DNA of 64,000 bases from the NCBI RefSeq assembly GCF_031679605.1, contig NZ_CP117522.1, forward strand, positions 62,001 through 126,000, read 5' to 3'. The notes beneath the pieces were generated by a model. That model was not told where the DNA came from. It saw only the letters and a program-made list of their open reading frames with translations, and made no database searches. The number at the start of each line of letters is the position of its first letter. Positions within the stretch are counted from its first letter, which is position 1. Made by a program: the position numbers and the translations under genes. Shown here piece by piece: positions 54,816-64,000 of the stretch. Origin of the DNA: Streptomyces luomodiensis. GTDB taxonomy: Bacteria; Actinomycetota; Actinomycetes; Streptomycetales; Streptomycetaceae.

Positions 54816-56999
54816 GTGTCAGCTGATTCCCTCACCTCCACGCCTGATGTGGTCCATCTGCGCGCCGCAGGCGCCGCTCTGGTCCTGGACCTGTCGGGGA
54901 ACACCCTCCCGCGCGTTCTGCATTGGGGGGCCGACCTGGGAGACCTTTCCGCGGCCCACCTTCATGCGCTGCGGCTGGCGTCGCTGCGCCAGCCGATCGG
55001 CTTCTCCGTCGACCAACCCGTCGAGGTCTCCGTACTGCCCGAGCAGTCGGCGGGCTGGCTGGGCACTCCGGGGCTGGTGGGCAACCGCGGCGGCGCGGAC
55101 TTCTCGTCCGCCTTCCGCGTCACCAGTACCGAACTCACCCTCGCCGAGAGGGGCGACGGTGACCGCCACGGCACCGTCGTCGCGCACGCACGCGACACGA
55201 CGGCGGCCCTCGGCCTGACGCTGACCATTGAGCTGACAGCCGAAGGGCTGGTGCGCCAGCGCGCCACCGTGGCCAACCTCGCGGACACCCCGTTCACCGT
55301 GGACGCGGTCAACCTCACCCTGCCCGTTCCGCCCGCCGCCGTGGAACTCCTCGATTTCACCGGCCACCACCTGCGCGAGCGCAGCCCGCAGCGCACCGCC
55401 TTCACCCAGGGGCTGCGGGTCCGTGAGAACCGTACGGGCCGCACCGGCTTCGACGCGGCGTACCTGCTCGCGGCCGGCACCCAGGGCTTCGGCAACCGCA
55501 GCGGCGACGTGTGGGCCGTGCACACGGCATGGTCGGGCAACCACCGCACCTTCGCGGAGCGCACCTTCCACTCCGTCGCGCTGCTCGGCTCCGGAGAACT
55601 GCTGCTCTCCGGCGAGGTGTCGCTCGGGCCGGACGAGAGCTACTCCACGCCCTGGCAGTACGGCGCGTACGGACGCGGCCTGGATGAGGTGTCCGCCCGC
55701 TTCCACCGCCATCTGCGGGCCCGCCCGCACCACCCGTCCTCACCCCGCCCCGTGGTCGTCAACACCTGGGAAGCGGTCTACTTCGACCAGGACCTGGGCC
55801 GGCTCAAGCGGCTCGCGGACACGGCAGCCGCAGTGGGCGCGGAGCGGTTCGTCCTGGACGACGGCTGGTTCGGCGCACGGCGTGACGACCGTCGGGCGCT
55901 CGGCGACTGGTACGTCTCCGATGAGGTCTGGCCCGAGGGGCTCGGCCCGCTGACGGACCACGTCACCGCGCTCGGCATGGAGTTCGGGATCTGGGTGGAA
56001 CCGGAGATGATCAACGAGGACTCCGACCTCGCCCGCGCCCACCCCGACTGGATCATGGCCACCGGCGGCCGTCTGCCCGGCGCCGCCCGCAACCAGCAGG
56101 TCCTCGACCTGGCTCGGCCCGAGGCGTACGCGTACATTCTTCAGCGACTGAACGACCTGTTGGCCACCTACCCCATCTCCTATCTGAAGTGGGACCACAA
56201 CCGTGATCTCGTCGAGGCCGGGCACCAGCCCGGGGGGCGGGCCGGCGTGCACGACCAGACCGCGGCCGTCTACCGCCTGCTGGACGAACTGCGTTCCCTG
56301 CATCCGGGCGTTGAGATCGAGTCCTGCTCCTCGGGCGGCGGCCGGGTGGACCTCGGCGTCCTGGAGCGTACGGACCGGGTGTGGGTGTCCGACTGCATCG
56401 ACGCCCTGGAGCGGCAGCAGATCCAGCGGTGGACCAATGCCCTCGTCCCGCTGGAGCTGATGGGCACGCATGTCGGCTCGCCCGTGTCCCACACCACCGG
56501 CCGCCGCCACCCGCTCGACTTCCGGGCCGGCACTGCCCTGTTCGGCCACTTCGGCATCGAATGGGACCTGACCTCCGCCGAACCGGAGGAACTGGAACGG
56601 CTGGCGCAGTGGGTGGCCCTGTACAAGGAACTGCGACCGCTGCTGCACTCGGGGACGGCGGTGCACGGCGACCACGCCGATCCGGCCTACCAGGTGCACG
56701 GCGTGGTCGCCGAGGACGGGTCCGAGGCCATCTACGCGCTGGTCGCCAGCCGCACGTCCGAGCTCTACCCCACCGGCCCGGTGCGGCTGCCCGGCCTGGA
56801 CCCGCGCGCCGTCTACCGCATACGTCCGCAGGCCCCGGGCGACGTGCCGGACGGCAACGCCTACCACTGGGGCATGCACCTGCCGTGGTGGACGGAGAAG
56901 GGCGTCGAACTCCCCGGCTCGGTGCTCGCGGAGGCCGGGCTGCAGGCGCCCGCGCTGTATCCGGAGCGACTGGTCCTGCTGAGGGCGACGCGCGTGTAA
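54816..56999 (+). CDS. GH36 alpha-galactosidase
   Basis: 727 aa; the GTG at 54816 follows GAGGAAG. An N-terminal beta-supersandwich (to ~residue 300) precedes the (beta/alpha)8 barrel. Family blocks are VNTWEAVYFDQD, FVLDDGWFGARRDDRRALGD, FGIWVEPEMINEDSDLAR, nucleophile Asp in YLKWDHNRDLVE and acid/base Asp in VWVSDCIDALERQQIQ. It removes alpha-galactosyl side groups, for instance from galactomannan or raffinose-type sugars. Together with the beta-mannosidase, it points to galactomanno-oligosaccharides. Cytoplasmic, no signal peptide. Confidence 0.93.
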   Translation: MSADSLTSTPDVVHLRAAGAALVLDLSGNTLPRVLHWGADLGDLSAAHLHALRLASLRQPIGFSVDQPVEVSVLPEQSAGWLGTPGLVGNRGGADFSSAFRVTSTELTLAERGDGDRHGTVVAHARDTTAALGLTLTIELTAEGLVRQRATVANLADTPFTVDAVNLTLPVPPAAVELLDFTGHHLRERSPQRTAFTQGLRVRENRTGRTGFDAAYLLAAGTQGFGNRSGDVWAVHTAWSGNHRTFAERTFHSVALLGSGELLLSGEVSLGPDESYSTPWQYGAYGRGLDEVSARFHRHLRARPHHPSSPRPVVVNTWEAVYFDQDLGRLKRLADTAAAVGAERFVLDDGWFGARRDDRRALGDWYVSDEVWPEGLGPLTDHVTALGMEFGIWVEPEMINEDSDLARAHPDWIMATGGRLPGAARNQQVLDLARPEAYAYILQRLNDLLATYPISYLKWDHNRDLVEAGHQPGGRAGVHDQTAAVYRLLDELRSLHPGVEIESCSSGGGRVDLGVLERTDRVWVSDCIDALERQQIQRWTNALVPLELMGTHVGSPVSHTTGRRHPLDFRAGTALFGHFGIEWDLTSAEPEELERLAQWVALYKELRPLLHSGTAVHGDHADPAYQVHGVVAEDGSEAIYALVASRTSELYPTGPVRLPGLDPRAVYRIRPQAPGDVPDGNAYHWGMHLPWWTEKGVELPGSVLAEAGLQAPALYPERLVLLRATRV

Positions 57000-57018
57000 T
57001 CCTCCCGACGGACCACCA

Positions 57019-57059
57019 GTCCGGGGCCCACCGACTGCATGTCGGTGGGCCCCGGACTG
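57019..57059. terminator. Strong hairpin terminator after the alpha-galactosidase gene
   Basis: An 18-bp perfect stem, AGTCCGGGGCCCACCGAC and its complement, has a 5-base loop (TGCAT). It lies 20 bases past the stop. It is the longest perfect hairpin noticed in the window. Confidence 0.85.
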
Positions 57060-57338
57060 TCATCGGTGAGCCGCCGGACGGGACCACATACCCCTTGGCA
57101 GTTGCGATGCCTTTGAGGCCGGTGCCGGGGCCGGGCACGATGTCGGGGAACCGTCCCTGGTCCAGGACCCGAGCCTCGACCAGGGGAGCGGCATCCGCGT
57201 CGGCGTGCGGCAGAGCAGCGGGGGTGCGCCCGCAGGGCGCAGCGAGAGCAACCGGACCGGTCGATCGACGGCCATACCGAGCACCAGTTCAATACCGCCG
57301 CCCGTCCAGGTCGGCAGTCCGCCGGTGCTCCACACGCC
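57060..57338 (-). pseudogene. Degenerate N-terminal remnant, possibly of an alpha-galactosidase-like gene
   Basis: The minus strand reads STGGLPTWTGGGIELVLGMA, DRPVRLLSL, then in another frame PLVEARVLDQGRFPDIV, GTGLKGIATAKG. The spacing of WxGGG, DRPVRLLSL and PLVEARV recalls the N-terminal domain of GH36 proteins. There is no continuous frame. It sits downstream of the ABC ATPase gene and could be what is left of another glycosidase of the locus. Confidence 0.35.
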
Positions 57339-58237
<899 letters not shown>

Positions 58238-58241
<4 letters not shown>

Positions 58242-59209
58242 CGGGCACCCCCGTGGGAACGAACCTGGTTTCCGTCTGCCGTGCCGGGCTCGGTGGGCGC
58301 CGCGCCGGGCGAGGTCTCCCGGTCGACCGTCGCGCCGCCGCGCAGGAAGGCCCCCCGTTCCCCCGTGAGGCTCGGGAAGGAGTCCAGCAGCTGGCGGGTG
58401 TAGGGATGGCGCGGTTGCCCGTAGATCGTCTCAGCGGTGTCGTACTCGACGACCTGGCCGCGCAGCATCACGGCGATACGGTCGCTCAGCTCCAGCAGCA
58501 GGGGCAGGTCGTGGGTGATGAAGATGACGGCGAAGCCGAGTTCGTCGCGCAGCCGGAGGATCTCTCGCAGGATGCCGCGCTGCACCAGGACGTCGAGGGC
58601 AGTGGTCGGCTCATCCATGATCACGACCTGCGGGTCGAGCAGCAGTGCCATGGCGATCATCACGCGCTGCCGCATCCCGCCGGAGAGCTCGTGCGGATAG
58701 GAGTCCATCCGGCGGGGCTCGACACCGACGAGCTCCAGTACCCCCGCACAGCGTGCTCTGCGGTCCTGCTTGGACATGCCGGGGCGGTGCGTGGTGAGCA
58801 CGTCCTCCAGTTGCGCTCGTACGGAGGTGACCGGGTTGAGGGCGTTCATCGCGCCCTGGAACACCATGGACAGCTTTGACCACCGGAATCTGCGCAGTTG
58901 CTCGCTACGCAGGGCGAGCAGGTCCAGGTCCTGTCCGTCGCGGTCGTGGAAGGTGACCGATCCGGAGGTGACCTCGGCGGGCCACTCGTGGAGCCGGTTG
59001 ATGGCGTAGGCGAGGGTGCTCTTGCCGCAGCCGGACTCCCCTGCCAGGCCGAGGATCTCGCCCCGGTGAAGGGTGAGGGAGACGTCTTTGACGGCGTGCA
59101 CGGGCGGAGCGCCCTGGTACACGACGTTCAGGTCACGCACTGTCAGCACCGCGTCCCGTGTGACTTCACCGGCTGCCGGAGCAGCGTTCGACGACAGGTT
59201 GTGGGTCAT
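58238..59209 (-). CDS. ABC transporter ATPase (DppD/OppD-like)
   Basis: 323 aa. Walker A GESGCGKST, Q-loop VFQGAMNALNPV, signature LSGGMRQRVMIAMALL, Walker B VVIMDEPTTALDV, H-loop ITHDLPLLLEL, and a C-terminal GQPRHPYTRQLLDSFP segment with the family's OppD/F tail. It lacks the Cys cluster that some OppD/F proteins use for an iron-sulfur cluster. It forms a heterodimer with the DppF-like ATPase; start and stop overlap their neighbours by 4 bases. Confidence 0.92.
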
Positions 59210-60210
59210 GCGACGGTGCTCCTGACGGCGTGGTTCCGGCTACTCCCGGATGTGGCCCGGCCCACGCGTTTGCGACCGGGCCGGCGCAGCCGCGGGTTGA
59301 TGATCTCGTCCAGACTGAGGTTGATGAGGGCGAGCCCGCATCCGAAGGCGGCGATGATCAGGCCGGGCGGCACGAACCACCACCACGCCGCCCGCTGCAG
59401 CGCGAAGCCGTTCTGCGCGAAGTACAGCATGGTGCCCAGCGTGGAGGAGTTGGAGGCGCCCAGACCGAGGAACGACAGACCCGCCTCGCTGAGAATGGCG
59501 GCGATCACCGAGAAGACGAACTGCGAGGCCAGCACCGGCAGCAGATTGGGCAGGATCTCCACACAGATCACGCGCCAGGGCTTCTCCCCGGCGACCCTGG
59601 CCGCGGCCACGTAGTCGCGGTTGCGCAGGGAGAGGGTCTGGGCACGCAGCACACGCGCCGCCGCGGCCCAGCCCGTGAGGGCCAGTACCAGGGCAATGGT
59701 CCACGATCCGCGCTGGTCGGCGGGGACGAACCCCGAGATGACGATCACCAGCGGGAGGCCGGGGATGACGAGCATGACGTTGGAGAACAACGAGAACACC
59801 TCGTCGACGATGCCGCCGACGTAGCCACCGATCACTCCGAACACGGCGGACAGGGCCGTGGCCATGACGCCGACGAGGAGACCGATCTGCAGCGATCCCC
59901 GCGTGGCGTGGGTGAGCTGGTCGAGCACGTCCTGGCCGGTCTGAGTGGTGCCCAGCCAATGGTCACCGCCCGGTGCGGTGAGGCCGATGTTGCGGATGGT
60001 GTCCGGATTGCCGGCGAAGACCGGCCCGATGAGACCGAACAGCGCGATGGCGACCACCAAACCGAGACCGATGGCCAGCTTCGGCGTCCAGGTCGGCAGC
60101 ATGGCGCGCCAACCGGTGCGCCGGGTGGACGCGGGTGAGGGCACGGCGCCGGACTCGGCACCGGGCGGCAGGTCCTCCAGACCGCTGGAGGGGGGAATGA
60201 CACTCGTCAC
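59206..60210 (-). CDS. ABC transporter permease (DppC-like)
   Basis: 334 aa. A long N-terminal cytoplasmic stretch precedes TM1 (LAIGLGLVVAIALFGLIGP). HWLGTTQTGQDVLDQLTHATRGSLQIGL is the conserved extracytoplasmic start of the DppC domain, and the EAA loop reads DYVAAARVAGEKPWRVICVEILPN. The usual five or six membrane segments are present. It pairs with the DppB-like permease encoded 15 bases upstream. Confidence 0.9.
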   Translation of the reverse strand: MTSVIPPSSGLEDLPPGAESGAVPSPASTRRTGWRAMLPTWTPKLAIGLGLVVAIALFGLIGPVFAGNPDTIRNIGLTAPGGDHWLGTTQTGQDVLDQLTHATRGSLQIGLLVGVMATALSAVFGVIGGYVGGIVDEVFSLFSNVMLVIPGLPLVIVISGFVPADQRGSWTIALVLALTGWAAAARVLRAQTLSLRNRDYVAAARVAGEKPWRVICVEILPNLLPVLASQFVFSVIAAILSEAGLSFLGLGASNSSTLGTMLYFAQNGFALQRAAWWWFVPPGLIIAAFGCGLALINLSLDEIINPRLRRPGRKRVGRATSGSSRNHAVRSTVA

Positions 60211-60225
60211 AGATGGTCCTTCCGC

Positions 60226-61215
60226 TCAGTTGCTCGCTCGGGTACGGGGGTCGATCAGCCCGTAGAGCAGATCCACGAGCAGGTTGGCGCCCAGGACCGC
60301 GACGGTGATGACCAGGAAGATGCCCTGCATCAGCGCATAGTCGTTGTTCTCGACGGCCTGCAGCAGGCGGCCGCCGATGCCGGGATAGGAAAAGACCTGC
60401 TCGGTCATGACGGATCCGGACACCACGAAGCCGAGGGAGGTGGCGAATCCCGCCACCGAGGGGAGCGCCGCGTTGCGTGCGGCGTAGCGGATCATGATGC
60501 GGCTGTTGCGCAGGCCCTTGGCGCGTGCCGTGAGGATGTAGTCCTCGGCTGCGGTGGACACCATCATGTTGCGCATGCCCAGCAGCCATCCGCCCACGGA
60601 GGAGATCACGATGGTCAGCGCGGGCAAGATGCCGTGGGAGACGGCCGAGGAGATGAAGGACCAGTTCCAGCCCATGGAGAGGGACACGTCATACCCGCCG
60701 AGCAGCGGAAACCAGTGCAGGGTGGAGGACAGCAGGGCCGCCAGGATCAGGGCCAGCCAGAAGTAGGGCACGGCCGCCAGCACAGTGGTGCTGGGGATGA
60801 TCGAGTCCAGCCAGGAGCCGCGCTTCCAGCCCACCAGGGTCCCGAGGACGAGACCGAGGACGAAGGAGACCAGCGTCGCCAGTCCGATCAGGACGATGGT
60901 CCAGGGCAGGGACTGCCCGATCACGTCCGACACCTTGGCGGGGTAGGAGCTGACCGAGACCCCGAAGTCGCCGTGCAGCAGATTGCCCAGGTAGGAGAGG
61001 TACTGCCGCGCGAGTGAGTCGCTGCGGTCGGCCCCGAGGAGGAGTTCGTAGGACCGGCGGACCGACGGGTCGACCGTGCCGCCACGCTGCTGAAGCTTCG
61101 CCATCAGGATGTCCACCGGGTTCCCCGGCATCATCCTGGGGATGAAGAAGTTGAGGGTGACGGCCGCCCACAGGGCGACGAGATAGAAACCGATCTTGCG
61201 GGCGTAGTACCTCAT
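60226..61215 (-). CDS. ABC transporter permease (DppB-like)
   Basis: 329 aa with six membrane segments. FYLVALWAAVTLNFFIPRMM, PGNPVDILMAKL is the typical DppB N-terminus, and the EAA loop is DYILTARAKGLRNSRIMIRY. VMTEQVFSYPGIGGRLLQAV is the conserved late block. It is encoded 58 bases after the binding protein and probably cotranscribed. Confidence 0.9.
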   Translation of the reverse strand: MRYYARKIGFYLVALWAAVTLNFFIPRMMPGNPVDILMAKLQQRGGTVDPSVRRSYELLLGADRSDSLARQYLSYLGNLLHGDFGVSVSSYPAKVSDVIGQSLPWTIVLIGLATLVSFVLGLVLGTLVGWKRGSWLDSIIPSTTVLAAVPYFWLALILAALLSSTLHWFPLLGGYDVSLSMGWNWSFISSAVSHGILPALTIVISSVGGWLLGMRNMMVSTAAEDYILTARAKGLRNSRIMIRYAARNAALPSVAGFATSLGFVVSGSVMTEQVFSYPGIGGRLLQAVENNDYALMQGIFLVITVAVLGANLLVDLLYGLIDPRTRASN

Positions 61216-61273
61216 CGGTCACTGCCGATCATGATGTGCTCCTCCTCGACGGGCTTGTTCACTTCCGCATGCC

Positions 61274-62953
61274 TCACTTGGCGGGCTTGAGGTGCAGGAA
61301 GACCTGCGAGTTGTCGGGCCGGCCCCAGACCGCCGGGAAGGCGTAGAGGTCGTCCTCGGTGGGCCAGCCGGTGAACTTGCTCGCGTTGAACTCGCTCGTG
61401 GTGCCGCCGGTGAGGATCGGGATGTACGGCATCGACTTCTCGATCTCGGTCTGGATGGTGTCGTAGTACGGCTTCCGGGCCGCGGTGTCCTGCGGGTCGA
61501 TGGCCTCCAGGGCGTTGAGGGCGGCATCCACCTTGGTGTCCTTGAACCGGGCGAAGTTCGGGTTGGCGATCCGGCCGACCGGTGCGGTGGTCTTGGCGGA
61601 GAAGAAGTAGCTGTACAGGTAGAAGGGGTCGGGGGCGGGCCCCTGCGACAGGGAGTCGATCAGCAGTTGGTACTGGCCGCGGCCGCGGGCGTCGGACCAC
61701 TCGTTCCACGACACCTGCTGCACGGTGAGCTTGATGCCCGCCTTCTTCAGCTGTTCGGCGATGGTGGTGACGGCGGTGATGTAGTCGGTCCAGCCGGAGA
61801 CGACCTTGACCGTGAGGGCCAGCTTCTTGCCGTTCTTGGCGTAGATGCCGTCGGACCCCTTGGTGTAGCCGGCGGCCTGGAGCAGGTCGGCGGCCTTGTC
61901 CGCCTGCGGCTGCATCGGCGCAATGCGGTCCGTGAGCTCGGGCGACACCAGCGCGTGGTCGCGTTCGGGCAGGGCGAAGCCCGGTGAGATCTCGCTGGCG
62001 GTGTTCTCGAAGGCCAGCGCGTTCAGCTGGGTGCGGTCCATCGCGTAGTAGATCGCCTTGCGCACCGCCGGGTCGGTCTGCGGTCCCGAGCACCCGAGGT
62101 CGGCGTTGGAGCAGGTGAACAGGGCGGCCTGGTTCATCGGCACGGTGACGGCCTGGTAGCCCGGGTAGTTCTTCGAGACGTTCTTGATGTCGGGGACGGG
62201 GCCGGTCTGCCAGTCGATCTGGCCGGTCTTGAGGGCGTCGGCGCCGGACTGGTTGCCGGAGAGCGTGACGAAGCGGACCTTCTTCAGCGCGGGGGCGCCC
62301 CCGTAGTAGTCCGGGTTCGCCTCCAGGGTGAACGCCTGCGGTTTGAACCCGGCCAGCTTGAAGGGCCCGGTACCCACCGGCTTCCTCATCACGTCCTCGG
62401 ACGGCTTGGCGATCTTCGACCAGATGTGCTTCGGGACGATCCAGGACCTGCCGAGGACCTGCGGACCGTTGCTGAAGGACGGCTTGTCGAAGGTGATCTT
62501 CACATGGGTGGGGTCGACGGCCGTGGCGGTGCCGGAGTACCCCGTGCTGTTCATGCCGGGGGTCTTGCGGATCATGTCGAGGGTGAAGACGACATCGTCC
62601 GCGGTGAACTTCTGTCCGTCGCTCCACCTGGCGTCGGACCGAAGGGTGACCGAGAGCTCGGTGCCCTGCTTGTTCCAGGAGAAGGCCGTGCCCAGTCGCG
62701 GCTCGGGCTTGTCCTTGCGCGCGATGTTGTAGAAGAACAACGGCTCGAAGATCGTGCCCGGACCGTCGATCGCGGTCGGCGAGTAGGGGTTGAAGTTGAT
62801 CTGGTAGTCGCCGCTCTGGCTCGTGTAGGCAACCAGCGTGTCGGAGCCACCACCGCCGGCGCCACCGTCGGCGCTGCACCCCGTGAGGGCAAGGCTGAGG
62901 GTCACGGCCCCCGCGATGCAGACACGACGCGACTCACTACGAATCCTGGACAT
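61274..62953 (-). CDS. ABC transporter solute-binding lipoprotein (family 5, OppA/DppA type)
   Basis: 559 aa. The N-terminus has a basic start, a hydrophobic core and a lipobox LTGC at about residues 23-26, so it is a lipoprotein on the outer face of the membrane. The SBP_bac_5 fold is shown by FEPLFFYNIARKDKPEPRLG, LRSDARWSDGQKFTADDVVF, KPVGTGPFKLAGF and PYYDTIQTEIEKSMPYIPI. Family 5 proteins bind oligopeptides but some bind oligosaccharides such as mannobiose. The glycosidases and ROK gene argue for a manno-oligosaccharide ligand here. Confidence 0.9.
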   Translation of the reverse strand: MSRIRSESRRVCIAGAVTLSLALTGCSADGGAGGGGSDTLVAYTSQSGDYQINFNPYSPTAIDGPGTIFEPLFFYNIARKDKPEPRLGTAFSWNKQGTELSVTLRSDARWSDGQKFTADDVVFTLDMIRKTPGMNSTGYSGTATAVDPTHVKITFDKPSFSNGPQVLGRSWIVPKHIWSKIAKPSEDVMRKPVGTGPFKLAGFKPQAFTLEANPDYYGGAPALKKVRFVTLSGNQSGADALKTGQIDWQTGPVPDIKNVSKNYPGYQAVTVPMNQAALFTCSNADLGCSGPQTDPAVRKAIYYAMDRTQLNALAFENTASEISPGFALPERDHALVSPELTDRIAPMQPQADKAADLLQAAGYTKGSDGIYAKNGKKLALTVKVVSGWTDYITAVTTIAEQLKKAGIKLTVQQVSWNEWSDARGRGQYQLLIDSLSQGPAPDPFYLYSYFFSAKTTAPVGRIANPNFARFKDTKVDAALNALEAIDPQDTAARKPYYDTIQTEIEKSMPYIPILTGGTTSEFNASKFTGWPTEDDLYAFPAVWGRPDNSQVFLHLKPAK

Positions 62954-63029
62954 ATCAGCCACTCTCCCGAGGCGGTCCTTGCCGGACGGCCGGGGCTCCC
63001 GGAGCCGCCTCGCGGAGGCCGGGAACCAC

Positions 63030-63080
63030 GCACATGTGGCGAGATTGTTAAGCTGACGAAGAAAGAAAGTCAACACATCG
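63030..63080 (-). promoter_or_regulatory. Promoter of the ABC importer operon
   Basis: On the minus strand TTGACT (63068-63073), 17 bases, TAACAAT (63044-63050), exactly as at the beta-mannosidase gene. The plus-strand AAGAAAGTCAAC is shared with AAGTAAGTCAAC there. The divergent ROK gene starts 193 bases away. Confidence 0.65.
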
Positions 63081-63272
63081 GCGGGAACTTGAGATGCATT
63101 CAGGGGCCAACGACCTGGGCCGGGGACCGCGCCCATCACGGAATCCGCGCTCCTCGGGCAGCAGTACTGCCATCTCCCGCCCGTTGCTATGTTCGTCCTG
63201 TAAATAAACTGAGTCGATGCCGGAGTCTCCGGCCGAAGCGCGGCGCCTGCCTGGGCGCCGGGGAGGATGTCG

Positions 63273-64000
63273 ATGGGCGGGCCGGCAAGGGACATGCCGC
63301 ATGCGACCAGCAGGGCCGCAGTACTGGACGTCATCAGGGCGGCCGGAACCATCAGCCGTGTCCGGTTGATCCAGGCGACGGGTTTCACGGGCGCCACGAT
63401 CTCGACAGTGGTGCGTCGCCTGATCGACGACGGCCTGGTCACCGAGGTCGGCCGGTCCGAGTCCACCGGGGGCAAGCCGCGTACCCTGCTGGCGCTCAAC
63501 GAAAGCTCACGCTACGCGGTCGGCGTCCATCTCGACCACTCGGGCATCACCTACGCGCTCACCGACCTCGGTGGCTCGGTGGTGGCCCGGATGTCCAGGG
63601 CCGGGGCAGGCACCGACAATCCTCCCGTGGTGGTGGCCCGCATGGCCGACGAGGTGGACAAGCTCATCCAGGGGGTCGGCATCAGCCGGAACCTGGTCCT
63701 GGGCCTGGGTCTGGTGTCCCCCGGGCCGCTCACTCCAGCCAGCGGCATGCGCCTGACGCCCCCGACGATGCGGCACTGGGAGGAGTTCCCCCTCGACCAG
63801 GCACTGGCGAAGGCCACCGGTCTTCCGGTCATTCTGGAGAACGACGCCACCGCAGCGGCCCTCGGGGAACACTGGTCCGGCGTGGTACGGGGCACCCCGA
63901 GCTTCGCCGCCGTATACATGGGAACCGGCATCGGTGCCGGCCTCATGATCGACGGTGTCGTCTACCGTGGCCGGAGCGGCAACGCCGGCGAGATCGGCCA
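63273..64000 (+). CDS. ROK-family transcriptional repressor (cut by the window edge)
   Basis: The ATG at 63273 is well spaced from GGGGAGG; an ATG six bases upstream is too close to it. Residues ~10-70 form a winged HTH (VLDVIRAAGTISRVRLIQAT, then ATISTVVRRLIDDGLV, GKPRTLLAL). The ROK sugar-kinase-like domain follows, with LENDATAAALGE, MGTGIGAGLMIDG and GNAGEIG leading toward the zinc-binding motif that lies beyond the window. Divergent from the importer operon, it probably represses it and the mannosidase/galactosidase genes until its sugar ligand binds. Confidence 0.9.
   Translation, partial: MGGPARDMPHATSRAAVLDVIRAAGTISRVRLIQATGFTGATISTVVRRLIDDGLVTEVGRSESTGGKPRTLLALNESSRYAVGVHLDHSGITYALTDLGGSVVARMSRAGAGTDNPPVVVARMADEVDKLIQGVGISRNLVLGLGLVSPGPLTPASGMRLTPPTMRHWEEFPLDQALAKATGLPVILENDATAAALGEHWSGVVRGTPSFAAVYMGTGIGAGLMIDGVVYRGRSGNAGEIG

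Overview
The window is high-GC actinobacterial DNA, almost certainly Streptomyces. GTG starts are frequent, stops and starts overlap by 4 bases (ATGA/GTGA), GGAGG-type ribosome sites are common, and the protein families are typical of the genus. The density of insertion sequences, transposon wreckage and truncated genes in the first ~24 kb and around 32-36 and 42.6-43.8 kb suggests an accessory region such as a chromosome arm or large plasmid. No tRNA, rRNA or CRISPR array was seen.

Layout. 0-3.8 kb: a YVTN beta-propeller/IPT protein, a tyrosine-recombinase-like protein and a tiny membrane protein. 3.8-6.4 kb: an HTH plus caspase-fold protein with a degenerate catalytic site, a decayed DciA-like gene, and a frameshifted Tn3-type resolvase with a res-like site. 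6.4-9.1 kb: a TetR regulator divergent from a flavodoxin-like protein and an aldo/keto reductase, closed by a hairpin. 9.1-20.2 kb: a mobile-element graveyard with two fused Tn3 transposase pieces, an aminoglycoside-phosphotransferase-like fragment, an IS with 18-bp terminal repeats, an IS5 copy plus a remnant, an ISL3 remnant, RacP-like genes, tectonin/beta-trefoil fragments, a C1q-like protein, a DUF4399 pseudogene and a VOC protein.

20.2-42.7 kb: a catabolic island under two related LysR regulators. It holds an MmgE/PrpD-LLM-hydrolase operon whose first gene is fused to an IS3 OrfA, then a compact operon for 3-hydroxyanthranilate meta-cleavage (dioxygenase, ACMS decarboxylase, semialdehyde dehydrogenase, 2-aminomuconate deaminase, 4-oxalocrotonate decarboxylase). 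A divergent hydrolase-MFS-metallo-beta-lactamase operon follows, then an MHS transporter. The last part is an operon with a cyclase/isatin-hydrolase-like enzyme, a ThDP decarboxylase, an Ltp2-like thiolase with its DUF35 partner, and a CoA ligase; it ends in the truncated remains of a second dehydrogenase-ACMSD pair. I infer removal of an acetyl side chain from an indolic acid, conversion through isatin toward anthranilate, and ring cleavage after hydroxylation. The ring hydroxylases are not in the window.

43.8-50.6 kb: a six-gene, translationally overlapping operon (GT2 glycosyltransferase, FAD amine-oxidase-like protein, class III aminotransferase, 122-aa unknown, GMC oxidoreductase, MFS). 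It looks like an undescribed pathway that oxidises an alcohol and aminates it. 51.3-64 kb: a manno-oligosaccharide/galactomannan utilisation locus with a beta-mannosidase, a LacI-like protein lacking its HTH, a GH36 alpha-galactosidase, an oligopeptide-type ABC importer and a ROK repressor cut by the window edge. The mannosidase and binding-protein genes have near-identical promoters.

Several genes carry single-base indels at runs of G or C. This may be real decay or a sequencing error and should be settled before these genes are called dead.
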